DNA from: Drosophila persimilis
Taxonomy: Eukaryota; Arthropoda; Insecta; Diptera; Drosophilidae
Direction of reading: 5' to 3'
NCBI RefSeq assembly: GCF_003286085.1
Contig: NW_020825289.1
Coordinates: 9,300,001 to 9,364,000 of the forward strand
DNA: 64,000 nucleotides
The position numbers and the translations under genes were made by a program. Shown here piece by piece: positions 1 through 12,400 of this stretch. Below the pieces are notes generated by a model. That model saw only the letters and a program-made list of their open reading frames with translations, was not told the origin of the DNA and ran no database searches. Positions within the stretch are counted from its first letter, which is position 1. Every line of letters starts with the position of its first letter.

Positions 1-3000
1 CTTCCATTCCGTTTCAGTTTCAGCTACGGCTGCAATTCAGGTCCGGATAGTAATGGGCTTTTAAGCTCTTTGAGCCGCAAATTAAAATCCCCATTCCCTC
101 TCTGAGGCATAGCCGAGTGCTGCCCCGCAATGACAGACCCACTAAGGGGCTTCAGTCAACAATACCCCATGCAGAGCCATAAATGGAGCTTTCCCATTGA
201 TTGTTTCTGCAGAATGCAGATGCTTCATAATGCTGATGAAGATGAGATGCGTTGGCGATGGCGATGGCGATGGCATTGGCTTCGCCGGCATGCGAGTCGT
301 TAATTATTTTTTCACGAGTACAACGAGACCTGAAACGAGCTGACAAGCGGCCAATTATCCGCCATAATGCTGAGATTTAATTTAAAAACCTGTCACACAG
401 ACAAAGGGTCCTTCCATCCATCTCTTTTGCATCCACAAAGAAGCGAGCACTCCTTCCCTTTGGCCATATCTTCTTAATTATGCCCAAGGCTGTACCAAAA
501 GGGTGGCCCGTGGCCCAACAATATGACGACAATGGCATTTTTTGCACGTCGTCCCTCGAAATGCTTCAATTTATGACTTAATCTGCGCTTAACCACTCTC
601 TTACGCCGTTGCTCTCCCGAAGGGGAGATAGATTTTTCTCTTTGGGAAAATGCATTACCTTCCTTTTCCATACCTTTCGCTACTTTCAAATGAAAAACGC
701 CCAAAGTCCAGCTTATAGAACAGTTTACAACAGCTTGGGCCACTTCATTATGACCAGAGAGGTTTCACATTAGATTGCAGAAACAATGCAGCATGTTTGG
801 GGCTTGTGTGCGGAGCATCAGTCTACTGTGAATGCAATCACATTGCAGTTATATTCAGAAGCGACTGAAAGACATCCAAAATGAGGCCTAGCTGAGAGCA
901 CGAATTTTACTTGCAGATTTACAGGCACACAACTCTGCGCCTTGCAAGCTCCTGCTCAATGTACTATTGTAAAAATACTCTCATTGCAAGAGTACAAATC
1001 CAATCATCTGAATATTTCAATGGTACTTTACACAATAAAAACGCATTTAAAGAAATATTCCAAGAAACGCAGTACAAGGCTATGTGCCACAAAGCCGAGA
1101 TAAATTTCCTTTTGTTATTTAATAATAGTTAATAAGAAATAAGCAGAACTCTATGCGCAATGCTCCCAGAATTCTTCTGAATCCACTGCCAGGTGGATTT
1201 ATAATTGGAATTGAAGCACAATCCATGGGCAACAAGGACGGTACAACAACAATGACAAGGAGTGGAATGTTATTTATCATTCGTCTGATTGATATTTCAC
1301 AATTAATAATCGCTTCGCGAAATTGTTCCAATATCAATTAAGCCTTTAAAGCTAATCCGTAGCTTCACCTCCTCTGCAGTTGATCTTATTTCGCAGATGA
1401 CGAGTATCGATTTCTCCCAAAACATATTGCGACTATGATTTATGAGTGATTTTACCGCAGCAATGATGCTCAGGTCTGTGCTCGGCAAGGTGCAACCCAC
1501 CACTTAATCCGAGCTTACTCAATCTGCCACTCCATAGGACCCCACAGAGTGTAAAGCGCGCAAGGAGCCGATGCCGCTGCAACAGACAGCGGCTCGGGCT
1601 GCTTAAGTCCAGGTAAAAGTCCAGGCAGAAGCCCAACAGACATCGAAAGCGCTGTGGCTCCGTGCCTTTTGTTTGCCAATTGCATTATGTGCCAGAGGCT
1701 TTTTGGTAGTTAAGTCCCCGTACATATTCTCGCACAGAGGGAGAAACTTTTAAATTAAAAGTCCAACGGAAGCTTATGGAACAATTTACAGCCGCTTAAG
1801 CCGCTTCATTACGAGCAAACGTATCCATGGAGCCGTATCGAAGGAGAGAGCAGAGCTTAGTTTTGCTGACAAACTTCTTCTATGGCCACAACCGCTGCGT
1901 CTGGCCAATGGGAAGAGGCGACCAATCCGGGACTGATTAATATTATCGATTATCGGTAGCCAGATAGCATAATCTCTTTCTCGCACTTGGCAGGTGCAGA
2001 TACGAGTGTTTCGTAAATTTCATAATTCAAAACCCACGCGTTTCGTTTGTTTTGCCTTTCATGATTTTTTAATAAGGCCACCGCAGTTGAGAGTTTCTTC
2101 GAAGACCTAAAAAAAGGTAGCGCTGGCACCCACTCTCAAATATGTATACATATGTATGTATTATATACGGGCTTTATATACATATGTACATACGTATGTA
2201 TGCTTGTCAGGGTAATGGAAAGTAAACTGTCGGCACAAGTGTATTTATATTGCTAATAATTTGACGTCTGTCTCTTTGAGTTTGTCTTTGCCAAAATGAA
2301 ATTAAATTCTTCGTGTCAGCCAAGGGAAGGTCACTGGGCGGGAACTCAGCAGAACAGGAAAGAGAGAGGGTGTAGGATGTAGATTCCATTGCCTGTCACA
2401 ATCAGACTCGAAGGATCTAAGGTCGGAAATGTGGGGAAGCATACACTAAAATAAAATTGTTAGTTGTCAGATGATATCGCAAAGGGGAGACCCCACGTAA
2501 GTGGGAGGCGGCCTGTTGGGAGGTACAGAGAAGGAGAACCCTAATTAGTTTTTATGAGGATGCACAATGTTCAGTTGCTCATCTGGCCACACACACGCAC
2601 GGGGCAACAGTCGCTTCCGATGCGTGGGTTTGTGTTCTGCTCTGCCGCCGGAAGCGGAAGTGGGTCTGGATGCGGATGCGGATGCGGATGCTGCAGCTGC
2701 ATGTGTATGCGTGTGCAGGTGCGTGATAGAGAATGTAAGTGCATCGTGTGGTTAATGCACTTTAATTGCTGTTAGACCTGTCTGTTGGCAATTGTGGCCA
2801 CTGCATCCAATGCTGTGACACCTGGCTCTTGCCTCTTGCGCGCCATTTAACTTGATTAAAGCGTGCATTTGGGTTACTTTGCAGCCACTCTAAAATGGGT
2901 AACAAACGGGCTTGTGGGTCGAACACTAAAACGTAATATCCCCCAGTAAAATCAACTGGAAAAGCCAGTAAATCTACGACACACAAAGGAAATGTCCCTC

Positions 3001-6000
3001 TCCATTCGCCCTCCCGCTCGACAATTCCCCGGCGTGCAATGAAAGCGTTAATAAATTTCATGAGTTCTCGCATAAAAACTTTTCCTCCTTTTCTCTCTTT
3101 CTGGTTCAGTCTCTCTACCTCTCCCCCTCTGTTAGTGGCCTTCTGCCGCGCTTTGAAATGCAAATTCTGATTCTGGTCCGCCGCGCTGCCCCATGAACCT
3201 CGTCTTGGGCGTCCATTGAAAAATGTAAATCACATTTACAATCAGATTAAATCTCAATGAGCATTGGGCTAAAATTCAAATGCCATTTTGCCATTAGACC
3301 GCACAAATATTGTCACAGAAATCAAGGCCGGCAACAAAGTTAACTCACCCAACCCACCCAGCCTCTCAGCCACCAAGCCAGCAAGCCACCTAGCCACCCA
3401 TGGTGTGCCACACATATGCCACACAGCGAATGTTTCCCCACCACGCCCCTCTTGATGCTGTTGTTGCAAGTATTTATTTGAAAACATGGCAGCAAATGCT
3501 AGGCAACACGAAAATGTTGCATTGAATTAACATTTAGAGAACGCAAAAAAAAGGTGTCGTGTACGGCAAGGCAAAAAACATGAAAGACCGCAGCTGTGGG
3601 GATTGCGACTGAATGATACCCATTACACGTCGAAGCAAACATTATATAAAGAAGCATTACGGAAGCTCAACTCTGCCAAAGAGTCGGCCATTTGTCTATT
3701 ATATACACGATACCCTGGGCATACTGACAACAAGAGGAAGACCGCTACATGTTACACATTTTAAATGTTCTGTGCAACAAAAAATGAGGAAAACTTGGAA
3801 AAAGCAAACAAACATTAATAAATGCAAATAATATAAAATAACCCAAGGTGTGGACAGTGCAGTGCAAAGTTTCTGCTGTGGTAATTTGCATAAAAAACTT
3901 ATTATGGAGTTTTTTCCTTGGGGAGAGCGAGAGCAAGATGAGCTCTCAACAATGAGAGCGAGGCCCACGCCATGGAGGAGCAAAAACTAGCAAATAAACA
4001 AAGCGAATGGATAAATTGATTCCAGTCAATTAGTGGATTATTCAATTTGAGGGTAAAAGCCATCATTAAAAGTCATCATTTAATAAAATTTTTTAATAAT
4101 AGTTGAGCAACAACTTGAATGTTTTAATTTTCCGTCAACTTCGATACAACTGTAAAGAACATTCTGGCACAACGGCTCTCCGTCTCTGAGCGATGACTCT
4201 TTGCAAAGATAAGAGAAAGTATCTAGCGCAATTTCTTTTAATTTATCATTATTTGTATCGATGATTCGGCGAGACACAACACCAATAAATCAATTGTGCA
4301 AATATTCATCCAGAGAACTTGAGACCCCTTGAAAGAACTAACATGCACCCGAAATTGAACAGTTTTGTGATTAGGAAAAGATAAGGACAGAAAGTGTCTT
4401 AATGTCGAGGTGTGAGGTGTTGAGGTGTGTTTTTGTGGCTAATGCTATCATTACTCACTGTAATGTTCTATAGTTTCAAGCACTAGTCTCAGAGAACTTA
4501 ATGGCAGTCTGTTTAAATAACAGTCTGTTAAGCTTCCTGTTTAAAGACTGCCGCACTTATGTATGCCCCATGCTATGCTCTTTTTCCGAATGCACTCTTA
4601 AAATTAAAAGACCCATTGTGCGTGCCCGTCTAGACCTCGGCGCTATTTGCATTCGAAGCGGCAGCAAACAAAGAAAATGACAGCAGCCACGGCCAGGGTA
4701 AACAATGCGCAACAATATCCAACCAGCCCATCCCCAACCTGCTGCTGCTGCTGCTGCTCTTTTTAATGACAGTCGAACAGCAGCTGGGGATACGAGTATT
4801 TAAAGCGATGCGGGAGACCACCCGTCCGCCACTCATAAGTCGTATAAATCATTGCGCTTTGGGGCTCTCGTGTAATGAAAATGCTCCACAGATACTTGAG
4901 AACCGTAAACTGAACAGAACAGAAGCAGGCTCACAATGCCACTCGAAGGGAATTACATGACTCAACCGCCACTCCACTACGTAGGGATCTGTGTAAGGGT
5001 ACTCTTTTCACATTGAAAAACCATCAACCGAGAATGATCTGACACCAGCAGCAGAGACATCCCAATCTGATCCTTCCTGAAAAGCAAACTCAAAAGGGGG
5101 AGGCAGTGACTGTGACTTGTGGCTTACCCCGGTGACTGTCAGAACAAATAAAATGGCTGCCCACATTCAAATTAGCACTTGTCGCCTGTTAAATTTGCAC
5201 TTGACTCTGCCTCTGCCTCTGCCTCCGCCTCAGCCTCAGAGTTTCAGGGGTCCCGAGGGCAAAGCCGCATCCAAGTTAAGGACCACAGATGCGCCTGGCA
5301 GGCGGCTGGAGCCAACCTTGGAGGTCCCACCAAAAGTTGGCCTGTCTGCCTGCACTTTTGATAAATCGTTCGAGTTGCCTGTCGCGACTTTGCCAGAAAG
5401 GTGCCTTGGAACAATGTTGTACCTTATAAATTTTGTTTGGTGTAACGCATGATATATGGAGACACACATACATGGGGCTGGTTTTCTGGCTTCGGGGGGG
5501 AATCATCATCATCATCTCCATCGGAGTTTTCTCTTTGTTGATAAATATGTCACTGACTCTTTTGGCAGCCCCATTCGGGCACTTTTCGAAAAGCTTCTTG
5601 GCATCCACGTGATTCGTGATAAAAAATTACAGGAGTTTGATGCGCTAATTAGGTAAATTACATTTCTCACTCTCTTGCAACATCTATTTATCCAATTTTC
5701 TGAAACTGATAGAGCACTCGAATCGATCCATCTACCTATCCAAAGGCGAAGCGAATACCTGGCGCTGGCTGATAATTCATGGAAATTGGAAATTTTGCTT
5801 TCAATGACCTCAAGCAAAACTACTATTTATCAGCAATTCCCCTATCAGTTCTCAGAAAAGGCCCAGAGTTCCCGGAATGCAAAAAAAAATTTAAGGAGCT
5901 GCGGCTGATTTATGGGATTGTAATCGACAGATTAAAATCCACATTCAATTGGCGTTCTGAATTGATTTAATAAAACACGATGCGTGGCCAGATTGTCTGT

Positions 6001-6317
6001 AGGGCCACAGTAATTCCAGTGATTCACGAGGTCTAAAATAGGGTCTTATATCACAGCAAGAGATAAGACTTGAAGCAGACTGTCAGACCACAGCGGTGGG
6101 AGTGCTTATCATGCCAAGCCTCATGGGACATGGGCACTGATTGGAGGCGTTTTACCTGGCAACCCAACCACCCGTCTAACCCAAGTTAATTGGAGACACG
6201 TAGATGGAGTTTAGCTCTGTAGAAGCCAATTAAAAGCAATTTTTCATGTTTTCTTGTTAGTTACTCGTATATCTTATCGCAGTGCAACCTTCCGCGGAAC
6301 GCTGATGCTGCTGCTCG
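1..6317. other. Gene-free stretch with simple repeats
   Basis: I find no convincing gene here. Open frames are short, lack family motifs and have no linked splice and promoter signals. Visible structure is limited to simple repeats: GGCGAT-type hexamers near 246-275, overlapping TATGTA/TACATA palindromes at about 2141-2200, GATGCG hexamers at about 2668-2692, and a CTG run at about 4739-4758. The last 300 bp carry the upstream region of gene A, with GATA-type motifs at 6061-6067 (AGATAAG), 6105-6110 and 6273-6278 (CTTATC). Confidence 0.6.
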
Positions 6318-6324
6318 TATAAAA
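6318..6324 (+). promoter_or_regulatory. TATA box of gene A
   Basis: TATAAAA lies 32 bp before an initiator-like TCAAAT (start A at about 6350) and 59 bp before the ATG at 6377. A CTTATC (GATAAG on the other strand) sits 40 bp further upstream at 6273-6278. Confidence 0.75.
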
Positions 6325-6376
6325 GAAGCCTGCACCTGAAACTTCTATCAAATTGTACAATAATCATCCACTGAAT

Positions 6377-7173
6377 ATGCATCTGTATACACGAGTTCTC
6401 CTCCTGGCCGTCACTCTCTTCACCGTCAATGGTGTGCCCCGTTTTGGAGAGGATGATGCCCTCGAGCAGGTCCTCTTCCGCATGGTCGAAGGCCAGATGG
6501 AGTCCCGGGCTCTGTCCCCCGCCGGCCAGGCCTGCTCCAACAACTACGTGAATGCCACCACTAAGAATAGCGAGAAGCTCGCCAATGCAACAAACGCCTG
6601 CGAGGATGCCGCCAACAGCACGATTGTTTCCAACAACAAGAACAGCAATGCTACCGTGATCACCATCCGTAACCAGCTGTTGGCCCTCGAGCAGAACCTG
6701 CAGCTCTGCCGCAACGAGACCGACTCTGCCCGCTTCCTCAACTGCACCGTGTCCACAGTGCGTGTTATAGTGTTTATATAGTGTCTTTCCCTCAACTTAA
6801 CGTGGTTGATCCTCTTTTACAGTTCGATAAGAACCTGCAGCTGCTGGACACCTCCAACTCGATGGCCTACCAGACCCAGTCACAGTTCGCATCCAATGCC
6901 ACGGTTGTGGAGGCCACCCGCTCCAATTGCATCAGCGCTGCCGTCAGCGATGCCAAGGTTCAGGGCATCCAGGCTGCCAACGACTTTGATTCTTGCGTGG
7001 CTAAGATCCCATCGCAGCGAGAGATTCCCCAGAAACAGGACCCAAAGGAGCAGAAGCCTGTGCAGCAGCAACAGCAGCAGCAGCAACAGCAGCAGCAACA
7101 GCAGCAGCAGCAACAGCAGCAGCAGCAACAGCAGTTGGCATCAGGAGTCCAGAATCTGCCAATGAATAATTAG
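6377..7173 (+). CDS. Gene A: secreted TsetseEP-like protein with polyglutamine tail
   Basis: Two exons, 6377-6757 and 6823-7173, joined across a 65 bp intron (GTGCGT...TTTTACAG, phase 0), give 243 residues. Residues 1-19 look like a signal peptide (MHLYTRVLLLAVTLFTVNG). The family cysteines are C53, C75, C111, C123, C163 and C185, with exactly the spacing of the paralogues at 31-44 kb. The optional C3, six residues before C4, is Glu here. There are many N-x-S/T sequons. The tail is lysine- and proline-rich, then 24 glutamines (7063-7134, mixed CAG/CAA). AATAAA follows at 7187-7192. I chose the ATG at 6377 because it begins the signal peptide; the open frame just upstream has no ATG. The role is unknown; a secreted gut or surface glycoprotein is an inference from the family. 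Confidence 0.9.
7063..7134 (+). repeat. CAG/CAA repeat coding polyglutamine in gene A
   Basis: This is 72 bp of CAG with regular CAA interruptions, in frame, coding 24 glutamines near the C terminus of gene A. Confidence 0.95.
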
Positions 7174-7488
7174 AATTTTGATAATCAATAAAAGTTTACC
7201 ACTTGTCAAATGCATTTCCCCCTCTTTCGATGACTGATCTGGAAGTCAAGTGCGGTTTTTGGGGGTTTCCTTCAGCTTATTACTCAGCACTTCCTTCAGT
7301 CTTCCTTTAGCACTAAAATAGTTTATCAGCTTGGCGCGTTACGGCAATGCATTGTTATCAACAATTAGATAGCTCCATGTTATCGCCTGGAGAGGGTTTG
7401 CGCTGATTGTGGGAGCCCCAAACAATTATAGATAAATTCAATTAATGCAAATAGAGGAAAAAAAATATTGTTTTCAACTGCAAGTCGC

Positions 7489-7496
7489 TTTAAAAT
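7489..7496 (+). promoter_or_regulatory. TATA-like box of gene B
   Basis: TTTAAAAT lies 33 bp before an initiator-like TCAGAA (start A at about 7522) and 55 bp before the gene B ATG. Gene C uses the same TTTAAAAT variant. GATA-type motifs lie further upstream near 7322, 7354 and 7379. Confidence 0.5.
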
Positions 7497-7543
7497 GGTC
7501 AGCTGATACTGGCAGACTGTCAGAAATAACTTGAACCGCCCTG

Positions 7544-9447
7544 ATGGAGGTTCTCTGCAAAATATTAGCAGTGTGCTCGCTGCTCGTCAGCGCTCAGGTA
7601 AGAGAAGGCCGCAAAGCAAAGACTCCTGGAGAGTTATGTAACAACAAGCAATTCTCATAGGCGTTTGTGGCTGTGGAGCCAGCCAGCTCGAGTGAGCTGT
7701 CTTGGAAGTCCCTGTTCTTCGATGCCCTCGTCGGCAACTCCAATGAGTTGCAGGCTGCAGGAGCCCTGAGCAGCCTCGAGGAATGCACGGCCATCTACAC
7801 GGTGGAGAACATCGAGATCCTCCTAACTGCGAGCTACAAGATCCGCCGATGCATCAGAGTCGATGAGAAGGACATCCGTCGCTATCTAAAGCAAGACGAT
7901 GCCACCCATACAAGGAAGTCATTCGAGCGGGAGCTGCTCTCCTGCTCGCGCCGTGACTGCTATGTGGACTCGGTAAGTAGAGAAGCTCTCGCTTTCTTCT
8001 GCGCCCGCCGTGGTCTGACTCTATCGAATTTCATTTCGTGCAGATCCTGAACCTGTTCAGCTCCGTCCGCCTCAGCCGCCACGACTACAGGCGCAGCCGG
8101 CACTGTATCCTTAAGGAGGTAGAACAAGCTCTTATCCAGCTGGACAGGGCGTCCATCGTCCTGGCTAACTGCCTCGCAGAACAGCAGCCCTCTCAGAATT
8201 CCACTCTGCCCCCACCCATCTGGAATACAACTCACACCACTCCCAACTGGAACTGGAACAATACCACTTCCGGTCCAAGTGGGAACACTACCGAATGGCC
8301 CTGGTGGAGTAATACGACAGCTGGACCAAATGTGAATACAACCCAAGGTCCTTGGTGGGGTAACACCACTTCCGGTCCAAGTGGGAATACTACTGAATGG
8401 CCCTGGTGGAGCAATACGACCGCTGGACCAAATGTGAATACAACCCAAGGTCCTTGGTGGGGTAACACCACTTCCGGTCCAAGTGGGAATACTACTGAAT
8501 GGCCCTGGTGGAGCAATACGACCGCTGGACCAAATGTGAATACAACCCAAGGTCCTTGGTGGGGTAACACCACTTCCGGTCCAAGTGGGAACACTACTGA
8601 ATGGCCCTGGTGGAGCAATACGACCGCTGGACCAAATGTGAATACAACCCAAGGTCCTTGGTGGGGTAACACCACTTCCGGTCCAAGTGGGAACACTACT
8701 GAATGGCCCTGGTGGAGCAATACGACCGCTGGACCAAATGTGAATACAACCCAAGGTCCTTGGTGGGGTAACACCACTTCCGGTCCAAGTGGGAACACTA
8801 CTGAATGGCCCTGGTGGAGCAATACGACCGCTGGACCAAATGTGAATACAACCCAAGGTCCTTGGTGGGGTAACACCACTTCCGGTCCAAGTGGGAACAC
8901 TACTGAATGGCCCTGGTGGAGCAATACGACCGCTGGACCAAATGTGAATACAACCCAAGGTCCTTGGTGGGGTAACACCACTTCCGGTCCAAGTGGGAAT
9001 ACTACTGAATGGCCCTGGTGGAGCAATACGACTGCTGGACCAATTGTGAATACAACCCAAGGTCCTTGGTGGGGTAATACAACCGCTGGCGGACCAAACT
9101 GGAATACAACGCAATGGCCTAACACCAATACCACCCCAAACTGGACCCTATCTACACCTCAACCCAACTTGAACACCACCCAAGGTCCCTGGGGCAATAG
9201 TACGACTATTGGACCAAACTTGAACACCACCATCCTTGAGCCACAGTGGAACTCAACCGACAGACCGCAGTGGAACAGAACAACCACCGATAGACCGCAG
9301 TGGAACAGAACAACCACCGATAGACCGCAATCGAACAGAACAACCACCGATAGACCGCAGTTGAATGAAACCACAACCGAGGCGCCCGCCACCACAGAAG
9401 GAAACTGGTGGGATCAACTCTTTCACAACATTGGATCCCTCTTCTAG
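7544..9447 (+). CDS. Gene B: secreted divergent TsetseEP-like protein with Trp/NTT repeat tail
   Basis: Three exons, 7544-7597, 7661-7972 and 8044-9447, give 589 residues. The introns are 63 bp (GTAAGA) and 71 bp (GTAAGT), both phase 0. Exon 1 codes the signal peptide MEVLCKILAVCSLLVSAQ. The domain keeps C60-x3-Y-x17-C82, an intron four residues after C118, and C143-x21-C165. The two long loops are 12 and 15 residues shorter than in the paralogues, and C4 is replaced by C113. The tail holds eight 34-residue units (about residues 195-466), each with four NTT glycosylation sequons and two Trp-Trp pairs, then four DRPQ-type decapeptides. AATAAA lies at 9525-9530. It is probably an extracellular, very heavily N-glycosylated mucin-like protein. 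The downstream neighbour region has no gene for 21 kb. Confidence 0.85.
8260..9075 (+). repeat. Eight tandem 102 bp units in gene B
   Basis: Exactly 8 x 102 bp, in frame. Each unit codes two related 17-residue halves, one with EWPWWS and one with QGPWWG, each half carrying two NTT sequons. Units differ by only a few bases: AAT versus AAC in GGGAAxACT separates units 2, 3 and 8 from 4-7, and unit 8 has Ile for Asn. This points to recent expansion or homogenisation. Confidence 0.97.
9259..9378 (+). repeat. Four tandem 30 bp units in gene B
   Basis: Four in-frame decapeptides, DRPQWNRTTT twice, then DRPQSNRTTT and DRPQLNETTT. Each keeps one N-x-T sequon. They form the second repeat block of the gene B tail. 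Confidence 0.95.
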
Positions 9448-12400
9448 GCGGCCCCATAGGGCGTCGTCCCAAAGTCCTGTTTGGTGACAGCAAATAGTTA
9501 TAGCAAATTAATCAAAGCAAACAAAATAAATATTTGTCAGCATGTAGAAGCGTTTACACTCGCCTGGCGGGTCCAATCCAAGAGAGTCAGCAACTGATAA
9601 GCTATCACTACCAGCCGCTTCAGATCGAATTGGAAAAGAGAATAGCTGTCGATGGGAGGGGGGGCCACAAATTAGTCGGGGAACGGTCGCACCAGACCAC
9701 ACGCCCACTCCAGGCAGCAGGGCCAGGCCTGATTAAGATTTATTAGTCAGCTGAGGACCACGTGTCGCAGACGGCTCGGAGAATAATGATGGATTTCAGT
9801 GAAGTGGAGACGTCAGCAAAATGTTGCTGAGAAAGAAAGGCAGGCATGTCAATAGGGGAGTCCTTGCTGATGCTGGTGAAAAACCAGCATGCATAACGAG
9901 CAAGCCAATAAGCTCCATAATTAGCTGGGATCTCTGGCTAGGGCTCAGTAATGAGATGGCTCTCCATCCAATCCTGTACTCATTCAAGCCAGTAAAATAA
10001 TCATAGATTAAATAAACGTTATTGGCAACCCAAAAATCACCTAGGAAACTCTAAGAAGAGTCGAAATATAGCTGAAGAAAAGGGTTGAATAGCTGGGACG
10101 GGCGAACCCAACGGACAGTCTGACATTTGCATAACCTCTTCACAGTCCCAGTGCTTCTTGCAATGGAGCAATGCCGAGCAATCGACTGGGGCCATTTTCC
10201 CATGGCTGCAGGGGCTGAACACACAATGGAAATCCAACCTAAACAATGGAGGTATGCGGAAAACTTTTAACCCCCGTGTGCCAGTAGATAAATCAACCTG
10301 GATCATCACCCTTTCAGCATTCGTTGTCAGCACACACACCTTTACTGTACCCCCTGTGTGTGTCCCGTGATGGGTAAGTCCCTGCCCATGTCCGAGTAGG
10401 TGTGGCACACACACCCACGCACCTACTTGCAGACTGTGTGTGAACAGGGCACTGCAGCTATAAATTGCAGCAGGACGTGCCGCCTCCACCCATTCCTATG
10501 GGTTTGGGTCAATATTTTTTCATGTTAATTCAACTTTCATGGATGCGGCTTCTGGTCCTGCCGCTGACGGGATAATGGAGATGGACCGGGGAGGGGTGCA
10601 TGGGAATGAGTGGAATTCCTGGAATGTAAATCAAGGCAGGAGCACAATACGAGGGAATCCGCAACCGCATTTGAAGCTGCCTTAATTTTTGGCCTGACCC
10701 GGCGGAAAACTTTTAATGAAAATGCTCCGAAATGAAGTGATCAATTAACATTAATTGCGCAATAGCCAAAGGAAACTTCATAAAAATTTCGGGCTACATT
10801 CGAAAGGGTTAGCCGAGGTGATTAGATTAAAGACAAAGGATTGACCCTTTGGAAATCAAAAGTTTTGCAGGATTACAGCATAACACTAAACCTAATGATG
10901 ATCATTACTGCGAAGGGGCAGTGTTGTCTGCTAAATTGCCAATTAAGATTTTTAACGACAGCCCAACAACCAACAGCAGCGGGCGCACGAAGACACGGAG
11001 CGACTTTCCTCAAGAAAAAGTAGATGCCAAGCTCGAAATTAGTAAGTCATTAAAGCGAGGCAGAGTCTGCCCTGGCGCTTGAAAAGAGCAGCGGGATCCG
11101 CCCCATAGAGTGTGCAAAAAGGTTCTACCAGCAGGTACGGTCCGGATGCAGGGCGGGGCGTGGGCTTTGGGAGACACAACAGCTGACAGGGCTGACGTTT
11201 TGGTAACTAATAGGCCTTATTTGCATGTTAATTGCTCTTGACTGAGTCAACACCAACATCAACCGGGGCAGTCTAGGACGGTGAACGGTGGCATAAAAGT
11301 ATTATAATAACAGTGGCCCAGCAACACGAAAACAGCATCAAAACAGACAAGAATAATAAGGAGTGGAAAGGCAGAAGGACGTGGTGGGAAACAAGGAATG
11401 GTAGACCCAACTCACCCTCTGCCTTAATTCGTCAGAGGCAGAGGAGCCGCCGAAAAGTAGGCTAGATTCACCGAATTAACCCATTTGAAGCCAAAACCAA
11501 GAGCAGTAAGAAATTACTTCAGTTCTCACATTTAATTATTTATTTACGATAATACTATACATACATACATATATGCTTAACCCAAGCAATTTAAGCAAGC
11601 AATGTATGGGCGTTTCATCTTGAGTGCAACTGACCACATTGAATTGGATCAATTAATTTAATTTAATTTGGACAGCAACCTGTGTTTCAGGATCAGCCCC
11701 TTTAGATTATTCAGTCGCCCACATTGCTATAAAACGAAACCACTCAGCAATTGAAACCCGACACTTATGCCATGCCATGCATTCGAGAACGGGAAATAAA
11801 TCGCTTACGGTCCGATTGCTCTGATTTAGACATAATTGTTTATTTGGGCGTTTCGGCAATTGTGTGTTTCCCACACATATAAAAACTCACACACACCGTG
11901 GATAAGCACAGATGTAGAAATATTTCACAGTCACTACCATGCCCGCAAACTATTTGCCTAATGACAAACATGAGGCGTCACGAGCTGCGCTTAAATAAAT
12001 GAAAATGAATAAATATTCCCACATAGGACTGCACTGTTGTTTATTTATTTTAATTCAATTTTTAGAATCTGCATTGCATATGCATGTGGCCCACTTTAAG
12101 CTGTGCAGTAAACGGGATGAGTTCGGTCGGAACTAACGATTTCTCCAACTAACGCCATCAGCAGATAAAATAAAAACTAAAACTTTCGCATACAGATATT
12201 ATGCAAAACAAGAAGGATGTCCAAAGTGAAACCCAAAACCAAAGAATTTCTTTACGCAACGAATTTGACAATACCCTGGGGAATCGGCGAGTAGTATAAA
12301 CAAGTTTATTTGCCAATAAAAGCGAATATTTTTTTTAATATAAAACCCAATGATGTTTCCTACTGTCAACATTAACCAAATAAACCTCTATTTCTATTAA

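Noticed and set aside
2136-2200. TATGTA/TACATA palindromes as a possible regulatory site
   Set aside because: Such palindromic AT repeats recur through the window and look like ordinary microsatellite sequence.
6758-6780. Unspliced end of gene A exon 1 (residues VRVIVFI and stop)
   Set aside because: Splicing at GTGCGT restores the family spacing C5-x4-intron-x35-C6 exactly.
7960-9134. Minus-strand frames of 384 and 300 codons across gene B
   Set aside because: The 102 bp repeat is a multiple of three without stops, so the antisense frames stay open automatically. Gene B has splice sites, signal peptide and the family ruler on the plus strand.
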